A stretch of 5,889 nt of DNA from Pseudofrankia asymbiotica (GCF_001983105.1 NZ_MOMC01000087.1:5201-11089); one strand, 5' to 3'; counted from the first letter of the stretch, positions 1 through 5,868 are shown. Numbers and translations are program-made. Notes: generated by a model from the sequence alone, not told the origin.

Positions 1-158
1 CCGACCCGCACACCGTCGTGGTTCTCTGTTCCACCTACGGCAAGACCGATCTCCCCGCGACCGTCGCCACCAGCGGCATGGACTACCTCCACAAGGCGGA
101 CCTCGCGCCCGCGGTGCTGCGCGCCCTCTGGGAACGCCGCCCCCTCGACGGCGACTAG
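1..158 (+). CDS. Response regulator receiver domain protein, C-terminal end (partial)
   Basis: Only the last 51 codons are present, read in the frame beginning at position 3 and ending at the TAG at 156-158; the start lies beyond the left edge. The visible part matches the second half of a CheY-like receiver. The strand VVVLCSTY carries the conserved Ser/Thr (S10 or T11 of the fragment) of beta-4. The GMDYLHK segment carries the conserved lysine (K31) of beta-5. The final helix, LAPAVLRALWERR, is the usual alpha-5. The phospho-accepting aspartate would be upstream and is not seen. The protein stops about 8 residues after alpha-5, so no DNA-binding domain follows: it is either a single-domain receiver or a protein with the receiver last. 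It is transcribed toward the operon on the other strand, so it is not co-transcribed with the kinase at 2693-4738; whether it is that kinase's partner is unknown. The family call is fairly secure and the function is not. Confidence 0.8.
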   Translation, partial: DPHTVVVLCSTYGKTDLPATVATSGMDYLHKADLAPAVLRALWERRPLDGD

Positions 159-190
159 CCAGCGCTGGCGCGCGGCGCCGCCGGCGTTGG
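159..190 (+). terminator. Hairpin directly after the receiver gene, likely terminator
   Basis: Positions 159-169 can pair with 180-190 to make an 11-bp stem, nine Watson-Crick pairs plus two G-U pairs (162 with 187, 166 with 183), and 170 with 179 may add a twelfth. The loop is about 8-10 nt. The stem starts at the first base after the TAG. No T-run follows, which is common for actinobacterial terminators. In the minus-strand transcript the two wobble pairs become C-A mismatches, so the hairpin fits best as a terminator of the plus-strand receiver gene. The left arm also contains the perfect 10-bp palindrome CCAGCGCTGG (159-168), which could fold on its own. Confidence 0.5.
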
Positions 191-217
191 CGCAGGCGCA
201 GGCAGGCACCGGCACCG
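190..217. repeat. Short hexamer doublets in the convergent intergenic gap
   Basis: The 3' gap between the converging receiver and permease genes contains GCGCAG twice in a row (190-201), a single GCAG (202-205), then GCACCG twice in a row (206-217). This ends 3 bases before the permease stop codon. It looks like slippage-generated simple sequence in non-coding DNA. No function can be assigned. Confidence 0.45.
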
Positions 218-220
218 GCC

Positions 221-2689
221 TCAGCCGGATCGCGAGTGGACCGAGGGCCGCAGCCAGGCGTTGCGCGGGGCTGGGATGAGCGCCGCGAGAGCTCCGATGA
301 CCAGGGCCACCGGCGGCAGTGCCAGCAGCAGCAGGCCCGGGACGGCGACGTCGCCCCCGACTCCGGTGGCGTCCGCGATCTCCCACCACACCAGGCGCCC
401 GACACCGAGGCCGAGGGGAATCCCGACGCCGACCGCGCCGAGCGCCGTCACGCAGGCCGCCGTCACCGAGGCCGCGGCCGTCTGCGCCGGGGTGCTCCCG
501 AGCGTGCGCAGCACGCCGGCCTCCCCCGCGCGCCGCCGCCAGCTCGTCGTCACCGCGTGGACCAGCGCGATGGCCGCGAGGCCGCCGAGCACCATCTCGA
601 GCACCTCGGGCAGCCTGCCGATGCCGCCGAGGTTCGCGACCTCCGTCGGCGGCCGCCGCGGCGACACCTCGTACTCGTCGCCGAGGTCCCCGACGAGCGA
701 CGCCACCGGCACGCCGTCGGCGGCGGTGACCAGGCCGTCCCACCAGGGCGCCGTCCGCTGGGTCCGCTCGAGCACGCCCGGGTCGAGCAGCAGGTTGTCG
801 CCGAGTCGTTCCCCGCCGACCGGGGGCCCGAGCCCGATGCCCACGACGGTGACCCGCGCCCCGCGGTCGTCACCCGGCCGGGGCGCCAGCTCGAGGACGT
901 CGCCGACCTCGACGCCCAGGTTCCGGGCGGCACGCGTCCCGACCACCGCCTCGCCCGGGCCGCGGCCGAGCCGGCCGGAGAGCATCGTCCAACGCTGTTC
1001 ACCGGTCGACGAATGGACGGCGTACGCGGTGACCTCGACACAGCCGGGACCCGGGCTCGCCGCGGGCGCTCCCTGCGTCCGCCGGCTGGAGCTGTCCTCG
1101 GCGGTGCCCATCGCGCCGCAGCCGCCGCCCGCGAGCACCGTCGACCGGGCGACCAGGCTGACGGCCGCTATCCAGGGGTCCACCTTCAGCCGCGCGACGA
1201 TGTCGGGCCGGGCGTCCAGGAGGTCGAGGTCGGCCGTCCAGCCGTAACGGTTGGGATCTTCCACAAGCCGGTCCACGCCGTGCGCGACCGTCGCCGCGGC
1301 CACCAGCGCCGCGGCCGAGAGCATGGCCGTGATGACGGAGGGACGACGGCCCGACGAGGGCCGGTGTCCGGTGAGCGCGAACCGCGCGCCCACCCACAGC
1401 CAGGCCGGCCCCGCCCAGGCAGGGCCGGGCCGCAGCCAGCTGGCGCGCACCGGGCCGACGGCGCGCGTGGCCCCCGCCGCGGCCCGGCCGCGGCCCGCGC
1501 GCGCGGCCGACCATCCCGCGAAGGCCAGGAAGAGACCGGCGGTGGCCACCGCGGTGATCCCAGCGATCGCGAGGTTGGGCGCGTAGCCAGGATGGGGCTC
1601 GAGGTCGGCGAGCGGGCCGATCGGCTCCAGCCGCCCGGCGAGCAGCGGTCCCAGCGCGGCGACCAGCCCGGCGAGCGCCGCCGCCGGGGCGGCCGCGAGC
1701 ACCCGCGCCGCCGCTCTTCCGGCCGGTGTCACGCCGAGCACGGCCTCGATCCGCTGCTCCGTCACGCGCGCGTAATGGTGTCGCGCGAACGCCACCGCGG
1801 CGGTGGCGAGCCCGGTCACCCCGACGACGACGGCGAACGCCACCAGGCCGGTCAGCAGCACCCGGGTCGTGGCCCCGACGCGGGCGTCCGAGTCGGTCGC
1901 CGGATGGCTCACCTCGAGAACCGGGAACTCGGCCGCCTGAGGGTCCTGTTCGTCACCGGCCGCCGCGGCGGCGCGGGCGAGCGCCGCGTCGGCACGCGCC
2001 ACCGCGTCAGGAGCCGGCACCAGCTTGATCATGACGGTGATGCCGACGGAGGCGAGGTCCTGGGCCACGGCGGGCGAGACCAGCAGCGGTGTCTGCTGCG
2101 CCGTCGCGCCGGCCATCCGGACGAGGCCGGTCACCCGGACTGTGATCCGTGGCCCGTGCGGCATCCCGAAGCCGGTGTCGAAGCTGAAGAAGTCCTCTCT
2201 GGTCAGTGTCCGCAAGGTCAGGACGTCGTCGACCCGGACCCCGAGCGACCGGGCCGTCCGCTCGTCGAGAACCGCCTCCGCCGCGGTCGGGTCGTAATCC
2301 CGGCCCTTCACGACCACCGGGGTGTAGACGCCGACCTCCGAGCCAGGCTGGTGACCGGCGAGCATCCCGAGGTACACGACTCCCGGCCGGTTCTCGACCC
2401 GGGCCGCGGACCCCGCGGTGACCCAGACGGACTTCAGACCGGGAACCACCGACGCGGCCCTGGCCGCGAGCCCCGGGCCGCCGGGCACCGTGATCTGCAG
2501 GTCCGGCACCGCCGTCACGCGTTCGAGCCGGGCGGGGGCCGTCCCTGTGCGCCGGGTAAGCGCGGCCGCGCCGCCGACGACCGCGCCGACCAGCCCGACG
2601 AGCAGGCCGAGCGCGACCAGGCTGAGCCAGCGACGCCGCAGCTGCCCGAGGGCGATCATGCGGACGGCGCCGAACACCGGGGCTGCCAT
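221..2689 (-). CDS. FtsX/MacB-like ABC transporter permease with two fused permease modules
   Basis: 822 residues with ATG at 2689 and TGA at 221-223. This is the membrane subunit of an FtsX-type ABC exporter or mechanotransmission transporter. Two modules follow each other, each with one helix, a large outside domain and three helices. Module 1 has a helix near 23-44, an outer domain near 45-270, and helices near 272-300, 325-351 and 372-393. An Ala/Gly/Pro-rich cytoplasmic linker covers about 396-450. Module 2 has a helix near 451-470, an outer domain near 471-692, and helices near 693-714, 735-763 and 783-805. Both outer domains carry a related GR...AR.LGV.V.DVL.L stretch (129-160 and 572-602), and both cores carry an LG.TPA turn after the first helix, showing internal duplication. 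The ATG lies 3 nt after the kinase stop with no clear Shine-Dalgarno, suggesting translational coupling; M11 is a weaker alternative start because it would shorten the basic N-terminus. The likely ATPase partner is encoded at 4836-5645. The substrate is unknown; lipid, lipoprotein, peptide or antibiotic handling are all possible for the family. Confidence 0.9.
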   Translation of the reverse strand: MAAPVFGAVRMIALGQLRRRWLSLVALGLLVGLVGAVVGGAAALTRRTGTAPARLERVTAVPDLQITVPGGPGLAARAASVVPGLKSVWVTAGSAARVENRPGVVYLGMLAGHQPGSEVGVYTPVVVKGRDYDPTAAEAVLDERTARSLGVRVDDVLTLRTLTREDFFSFDTGFGMPHGPRITVRVTGLVRMAGATAQQTPLLVSPAVAQDLASVGITVMIKLVPAPDAVARADAALARAAAAAGDEQDPQAAEFPVLEVSHPATDSDARVGATTRVLLTGLVAFAVVVGVTGLATAAVAFARHHYARVTEQRIEAVLGVTPAGRAAARVLAAAPAAALAGLVAALGPLLAGRLEPIGPLADLEPHPGYAPNLAIAGITAVATAGLFLAFAGWSAARAGRGRAAAGATRAVGPVRASWLRPGPAWAGPAWLWVGARFALTGHRPSSGRRPSVITAMLSAAALVAAATVAHGVDRLVEDPNRYGWTADLDLLDARPDIVARLKVDPWIAAVSLVARSTVLAGGGCGAMGTAEDSSSRRTQGAPAASPGPGCVEVTAYAVHSSTGEQRWTMLSGRLGRGPGEAVVGTRAARNLGVEVGDVLELAPRPGDDRGARVTVVGIGLGPPVGGERLGDNLLLDPGVLERTQRTAPWWDGLVTAADGVPVASLVGDLGDEYEVSPRRPPTEVANLGGIGRLPEVLEMVLGGLAAIALVHAVTTSWRRRAGEAGVLRTLGSTPAQTAAASVTAACVTALGAVGVGIPLGLGVGRLVWWEIADATGVGGDVAVPGLLLLALPPVALVIGALAALIPAPRNAWLRPSVHSRSG

Positions 2690-2692
2690 GTC

Positions 2693-4738
2693 TCAGCCGC
2701 CGTTCCCGCCGGGCTCGCCCGGCCTGGGCGTCGCACGCGCGTCCGACGCCGCCGGCACACGGCCGTCCGCCGTGGCCGCGCCCGCGCGGGCGCCACCCAC
2801 CAGCGCCCCGGAGCCTTCCGTGGCTCCTGGGTCTCCTGTGCGTCCTGGGGCTCCCGAGCCTCCTGAGGCCCCCGTGGCGTCCTCGTCTGCCGCCGCGCCG
2901 CCCACCGATGGGCCGACGGCCACCGAGCCACCCGCGGCGGCACCTCCCGGGCCCGCGCCAGAGCTGGACGCGGGACCGGCACCAGTGCCGGGGCCGGGAT
3001 TGGGGCCGGGGCCGGAAGGCAGCGTCGAGTCGCCGGCCGAAGGGGTGGCGAGACCGCTGGCGACGCTGCCCGTGTTGTCAGCCAGCGGGACGACGGCGCC
3101 CAGCCGCACTCCCTTGCCCGGAGCCGACTCGATCGTGAGCGAGCCACCGATCGCGCCGATCCGGTCGCGCATGTTCGTGAGCCCCTGGCCGGCGAGTCGC
3201 CGCCGTGGGTCGAAACCGGGGCCGTCGTCGGCGACGCTGAACGCCAACGCGTCCTCGCGCTCGGTCAGGGCGATCTCCACCTGGCTGCCGGGCGCGTGCT
3301 TGGCGGCGTTCTGCAGAGCCTCCAGGCAGCAGAAGTAGACGGCCGCCTCGACATCCGGCCCGTGCCGGCCGACGCCGTCCGTGACGAGCCGTACACCCAG
3401 CGGGGAGCGAGAGGCGGCGGCGCGCAGGGCCTCGGTCAGGCCGGAGGAGCGCAGCAGCGGCGGGTAGATCCCCTGCGCGAGGTTGCGCACCTCGGCGATC
3501 GCGGCGGTCACCTGCTCGGCCATCTCGCCGATCAGCTCCTCGGCGGCCTCGGTGTCCTCGGTGACCAGGTCACGCACCAGCCGCAGGCCGATCGCGAGCG
3601 AGACCAGCTGCTGTTGGGCCCCGTCGTGCAGGTCCCGCTCGATCCTGCGCCGCTCGGCGTCGGCGGCCGCGACCAGCCGGGCCCGGGAGACCCTCAGCTC
3701 GTCGTTCACCCGGCGCAGGTCGACGAGCGCCTCGCGCAGGTTCGCGTCGAGCTGCCGGTTGTGCAGCACGGCGCCCAGCCGGGTGCCGAGCTCGGCGAGC
3801 AGCCGGTCCTCCGTCTCGCTGAACCGCGGGTCGTCCACCCACCGTTCGGCGACGAGCAGGCCGAGCAGCGCGCCGCCGGCCCGTGCCGGGACGACGCGCA
3901 GCTGGATGCCCGGCCGGGCCCAGACCAGCCGCGGCACCCACAACGACAACCAGCCAGGACCCGCGACCCTGGCCCGCGACAGCGCGACCAGGTCGCCGGC
4001 GGACAAGGAGAGCGTCTCGCCCACCCGGGCCTGCCCCAGGCCCGCGTCCGCGAGCTCGGACGCGCCGCCCCGGCCGTCCGGTGACGGGACGGAGGACCGG
4101 AGCGGTGGGGGCTCTGGCAGCACGACGGCGGCTGTGAGCCGCCCGCCGGGCCCGGTCCAGATCTCGACGCGGCGCAGCGCCAGAGTGCGGCGCAGCGCGT
4201 CGGCGAGCTGCACGAGAGCCTGTTCCAGCGGCCCGTCCCGGCTCGTCTGCTCGCCGAACGTCGCCAGCACGTCGTCCGGCCGGAAGCGGCCGCCGCGCGC
4301 GGCCCGGCGGGCGGCGCGCCTGGCCGGTATCCGCAGCGCGACGCTGAGCGTCGCCGCGGTCGCCGCGCTGACCAGCACGGGCATGAGGAACCCGGCGCCG
4401 TCGTCCTCAGGGATCCGGCCGAGCGCGACCACCGACGCCGCGAGCGCCCCGGCCCCGACCAGCGCGAACGAGGCGACGTCCGCGCCGAGGATCAGCACCT
4501 GCTCGGCGTGCCGCCGCGGCGTGCCGAACCGGCCGGCGAGCACGCCCGCGGCGAGCAGCACCGCCGCCGACACGATCGGCACCCACCAGGGGGGATACCC
4601 GGCGCCCAGCAGCCGCGGCACGGCGCACAGCGCGGCGATGCCGGCGGCGGCGAGCACGGCGGCGACCAGCAACAGCCGTCGTGGGCGGGAGGTCGTCTCG
4701 CGCGGGCGCGGCGGCGCGGCGAGCGGTGGCAGGCTCAC
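2693..4738 (-). CDS. Membrane sensor histidine kinase, HisKA_3 (NarL/DesK-type), with GAF-like domain and low-complexity C-tail
   Basis: 681 residues. The GTG start at 4738 is supported by a GAGGT ribosome site six bases upstream. Four hydrophobic helices lie near 21-40, 50-70, 80-107 and 115-136, joined by loops of only about 8-12 residues, so there is no extracytoplasmic sensor domain. A GAF-like domain spans about 155-325; its end shows the typical FSETEDRLLAELGTRLGAVL pattern. A charged linker helix (about 331-365) leads to the phospho-acceptor motif RDLHDGAQQQLV with H371. The ATPase domain has an N-box (ALQNAAKHA, N477), G1 (DDGPGFD, 504-510) and G2 (GQGLTNMRDR, 517-526), and ends near 552. 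All catalytic boxes are intact. After that comes a tail of about 129 Gly/Ala/Pro/Ser-rich residues, unusual for the class. HisKA_3 kinases normally phosphorylate LuxR-type response regulators, and none is in the window. Lying between transporter ATPase and permease genes, the kinase probably reports on or controls that transporter (inference). Confidence 0.92.
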   Translation of the reverse strand: MSLPPLAAPPRPRETTSRPRRLLLVAAVLAAAGIAALCAVPRLLGAGYPPWWVPIVSAAVLLAAGVLAGRFGTPRRHAEQVLILGADVASFALVGAGALAASVVALGRIPEDDGAGFLMPVLVSAATAATLSVALRIPARRAARRAARGGRFRPDDVLATFGEQTSRDGPLEQALVQLADALRRTLALRRVEIWTGPGGRLTAAVVLPEPPPLRSSVPSPDGRGGASELADAGLGQARVGETLSLSAGDLVALSRARVAGPGWLSLWVPRLVWARPGIQLRVVPARAGGALLGLLVAERWVDDPRFSETEDRLLAELGTRLGAVLHNRQLDANLREALVDLRRVNDELRVSRARLVAAADAERRRIERDLHDGAQQQLVSLAIGLRLVRDLVTEDTEAAEELIGEMAEQVTAAIAEVRNLAQGIYPPLLRSSGLTEALRAAASRSPLGVRLVTDGVGRHGPDVEAAVYFCCLEALQNAAKHAPGSQVEIALTEREDALAFSVADDGPGFDPRRRLAGQGLTNMRDRIGAIGGSLTIESAPGKGVRLGAVVPLADNTGSVASGLATPSAGDSTLPSGPGPNPGPGTGAGPASSSGAGPGGAAAGGSVAVGPSVGGAAADEDATGASGGSGAPGRTGDPGATEGSGALVGGARAGAATADGRVPAASDARATPRPGEPGGNGG
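2824..2868. repeat. Five degenerate 9-bp tandem repeats inside the kinase tail
   Basis: On the plus strand five consecutive 9-mers share a (C/G)TCC(T/C)G core: CTCCTGGGT, CTCCTGTGC, GTCCTGGGG, CTCCCGAGC and CTCCTGAGG. The period is three codons, so the kinase frame is kept. On the coding strand they give Gly-X-Y style triplets within residues 623-640. Codons here end in A more often (GGA, CCA, ACA, TCA) than in the rest of the gene, which suggests that the array arose by local expansion and not as conserved domain sequence. Confidence 0.6.
2990..3011 (+). other. G-quadruplex motif on the kinase template strand
   Basis: Four runs of three or four G occur on the plus strand at 2990-2993, 2996-2998, 3002-3005 and 3008-3011, separated by loops of 2, 3 and 2 bases. 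This satisfies the usual G3+N1-7 rule. The coding (minus) strand is C-rich here and encodes the Gly-Pro repeats of the kinase tail, so any quadruplex would form in template DNA and not in the mRNA. Whether it has a role is unknown; it may be a by-product of GGC/CCC codon repetition. Confidence 0.45.
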
Positions 4739-4835
4739 CGTCGCACCTCGCCGCGTCCCCGGACGCCGGCGCCATCGCCGAGGCCGCTGCCGCTGCCGCC
4801 ATCGCCGCGGCGTATGCCTGTGTCGGGTCCTCGGG
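4739..4835 (-). other. 97-nt spacer between ATPase and kinase genes with an 11-bp direct repeat
   Basis: This is the only sizeable gap inside the operon. It holds two copies of CGCCATCGCCG (plus strand, 4770-4780 and 4797-4807) offset by 27 bp and separated by GCCGCT-type repetition, and a perfect palindrome CGCCGCGGCG at 4803-4812. No convincing -10/-35 pair is visible, so read-through from the ATPase gene is the simplest view. A leader or internal promoter cannot be excluded. Confidence 0.35.
4745..4749 (-). promoter_or_regulatory. Ribosome binding site fixing the GTG start of the kinase
   Basis: The minus strand reads GAGGT, then six bases, then GTG at 4738. This is a close match to the anti-Shine-Dalgarno complement at normal spacing and supports the GTG over later in-frame starts. 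Confidence 0.65.
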
Positions 4836-5645
4836 TCACGGCAGGTCCTCGAGACCGGACGGGCTCTCGATCTGGCCGTCGCGCATGGCCACGATCCGCT
4901 GCGCGCCGGCGGCGACCGCGGCGTCGTGGGTGACCATCACGATCGTCTGTCCACGCGCGTGCAGCCTGGTGAACAGGTCGAGCACCTCGGCCGCGCCGGC
5001 GGAGTCCAGCGCGCCCGTCGGCTCGTCGGCGAGCAGCAGCGTCGGGCTCCCGGCGAGCGCCCTGGCGATCGCGAGCCGCTGACGCTGGCCACCGGACAGC
5101 GTCGCGGGCAGCGCCTCGGCCCGCTCCAGCAGGCCGAGCACGTCGAGGAGGTCCTGCGCGCGGCGCACCGCGGCACGCCGGCCGAGCCCGGCGAGCCGCG
5201 CGGCCAGCACCACGTTGTCGGCCGCCGTCATGCTCTCGAGCAGGTGGAAGAACTGGAACACCATGCCCACGTGCCGGCGGCGCAGCCGGGCGAGCCGGGT
5301 CTCGGACAGCTCGCCGAGCGCCTGACCGGCGACCACCACGGATCCGTCGTCCGCGCGCTCCAGCCCGGCGATGATGTTGAGCAGCGTGGACTTGCCGCTG
5401 CCGGACGGGCCGGTGACGGCGACGAACTCGCCGGGCCAGACCGTGAGCGACGTCCCGCGCAGCGCCCGTACCGGGGCCACCTCCGCGTCGAAGGTCCGGT
5501 GCACGCCGACCACCGCCACGACCGGCTCCGGCGAGGTCCCCCAACGCTCCGGACCGTCCGCCGGGCGGTCAGTGACGCCCGCGGAGCGCGCGTCACCGTC
5601 GCCTGAGCCTCCGCCCGTCGCGATCGCGCCGACAGCGCCGCGCAT
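4836..5645 (-). CDS. ABC transporter ATP-binding protein, FtsE/LolD/MacB-type
   Basis: 269 residues from ATG 5645 to TGA 4836-4838. It is the soluble ATPase that energises the FtsX-like permease at 221-2689, acting as a dimer on the inner face of the membrane. All motifs are present: Walker A GPSGSGKST (79-87), Q-loop Gln near 131 in FQFF, signature LSGGQRQR (183-190), Walker B LLLADEP (203-209) with catalytic Glu 208, D-loop GALD (211-214) and H-loop His 240. The LLADEPTGALD form is typical of the LolD/MacB/FtsE branch. Residues 1 to about 40 are a Gly/Asp-rich, probably disordered leader. The frame stays open to GTG 5867, but upstream codons lose the strong G/C third-position bias, include a TTA and run through hairpin sequences. 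M75 of that longer frame (5645) has a purine-rich G-run just upstream, so it is chosen here; GTG 5678 is an alternative. It is the first gene of the apparent operon. Confidence 0.9.
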   Translation of the reverse strand: MRGAVGAIATGGGSGDGDARSAGVTDRPADGPERWGTSPEPVVAVVGVHRTFDAEVAPVRALRGTSLTVWPGEFVAVTGPSGSGKSTLLNIIAGLERADDGSVVVAGQALGELSETRLARLRRRHVGMVFQFFHLLESMTAADNVVLAARLAGLGRRAAVRRAQDLLDVLGLLERAEALPATLSGGQRQRLAIARALAGSPTLLLADEPTGALDSAGAAEVLDLFTRLHARGQTIVMVTHDAAVAAGAQRIVAMRDGQIESPSGLEDLP

Positions 5646-5650
5646 CCGCA

Positions 5651-5662
5651 CCCCGTCCCCCC
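5651..5662 (-). promoter_or_regulatory. G-rich ribosome binding region for the ATPase start
   Basis: Reading the minus strand, GGGGGGACGGGG ends five bases before ATG 5645. It is not a perfect GGAGG but is the only purine-rich block near any candidate start, and it supports this ATG over GTG 5678, which has none. Confidence 0.45.
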
Positions 5663-5698
5663 GGTCCGACTCCGTCACGTCACGACGGCCGACGCCGC

Positions 5699-5713
5699 GT
5701 TCCCATGTTCCCA
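5699..5713 (-). repeat. Tandem GTTCCCA heptamers (TGGGAAC on the minus strand)
   Basis: GTTCCCA occurs at 5699-5705 and again at 5707-5713, an 8-bp step. In the direction of the operon this reads TGGGAAC twice, about 54-68 bp before the ATPase ATG. GGAAC is the core of many ECF-sigma -35 elements, and close direct repeats are also typical of response-regulator sites. Neither role is shown, because no matching -10 is clear. Confidence 0.4.
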
Positions 5714-5797
5714 AGGACGTCCGCCTCCGGGGGCGTGTTTCGAACCGCATGATCGCGCCCATGGCCGGTCGGGCTCGGCCCGGACGGACACGGATCA

Positions 5798-5812
5798 CCC
5801 CGCCGCGCGGGG
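5798..5812. repeat. Perfect 6-bp inverted repeat with 3-nt loop
   Basis: CCCCGC and GCGGGG flank a CGC loop. It is a compact GC hairpin on either strand, located about 150 bp upstream of the ATPase start. It may be part of an operator or terminator cluster with the two inverted repeats to its right. Confidence 0.45.
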
Positions 5813-5816
5813 ATGA

Positions 5817-5827
5817 CTGGATTCCAG
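5817..5827. repeat. 11-bp palindrome CTGGATTCCAG
   Basis: Perfect dyad of 5-bp arms around a central T, five bases right of the preceding inverted repeat. The size and lower GC content suit a small regulator half-site pair better than a terminator stem. The regulator is unknown. Confidence 0.4.
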
Positions 5828-5840
5828 CGGATTCTCGCGA

Positions 5841-5868
5841 CGTGGGGAAGCGGGATAACCGCCCCACG
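5841..5868. repeat. Strong stem-loop near the right edge, possible terminator or operator
   Basis: The outer arms CGTGGG (5841-5846) and CCCACG (5863-5868) and inner arms GCGG (5850-5853) and CCGC (5859-5862) give a 10-bp stem with a 3-nt bulge and the loop GATAA. It is nearly symmetrical on both strands. It could end a minus-strand gene lying beyond the right edge, which would make the ATPase gene the start of a new transcription unit, or it could be a regulatory structure. Confidence 0.45.

Noticed and set aside
236..2866. Plus-strand open frame of 876 codons opposite the permease
   Set aside because: Its product is Arg/Gly/His/Asp-rich with no recognisable domain, and it lies opposite a clear permease with ordered helices. 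Long antisense frames are expected where third codon positions are almost all G or C.
2824..2868. CRISPR or mobile-element repeat
   Set aside because: The units are 9 bp, without spacers, degenerate and in frame inside a gene. No CRISPR array, transposase or terminal inverted repeats are visible anywhere in the window.
2418..3338. Plus-strand Pro/Ala/Ser-rich open frame of 306 codons
   Set aside because: The Pro/Ala repeats mirror the Gly-rich kinase tail read on the other strand; it has no ribosome site and no separate support.
4739..4802. Small separate gene from ATG 4802 reading an Ala-rich peptide into the kinase
   Set aside because: It is out of frame with the kinase, runs on as an Arg/Ala-rich shadow frame, and the GTG 4738 start with its GAGGT site explains the region better.
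3483..5606. Plus-strand open frame of 707 codons opposite the kinase and ATPase
   Set aside because: It crosses two well-supported minus-strand genes, changes composition along its length and shows no domain. It is an antisense shadow.
5646..5867. N-terminal extension of the ATPase by 74 residues to GTG 5867
   Set aside because: G/C at third positions falls clearly below that of the genes, a TTA codon appears, the stretch covers three inverted repeats, and the Arg-rich sequence has no family counterpart.
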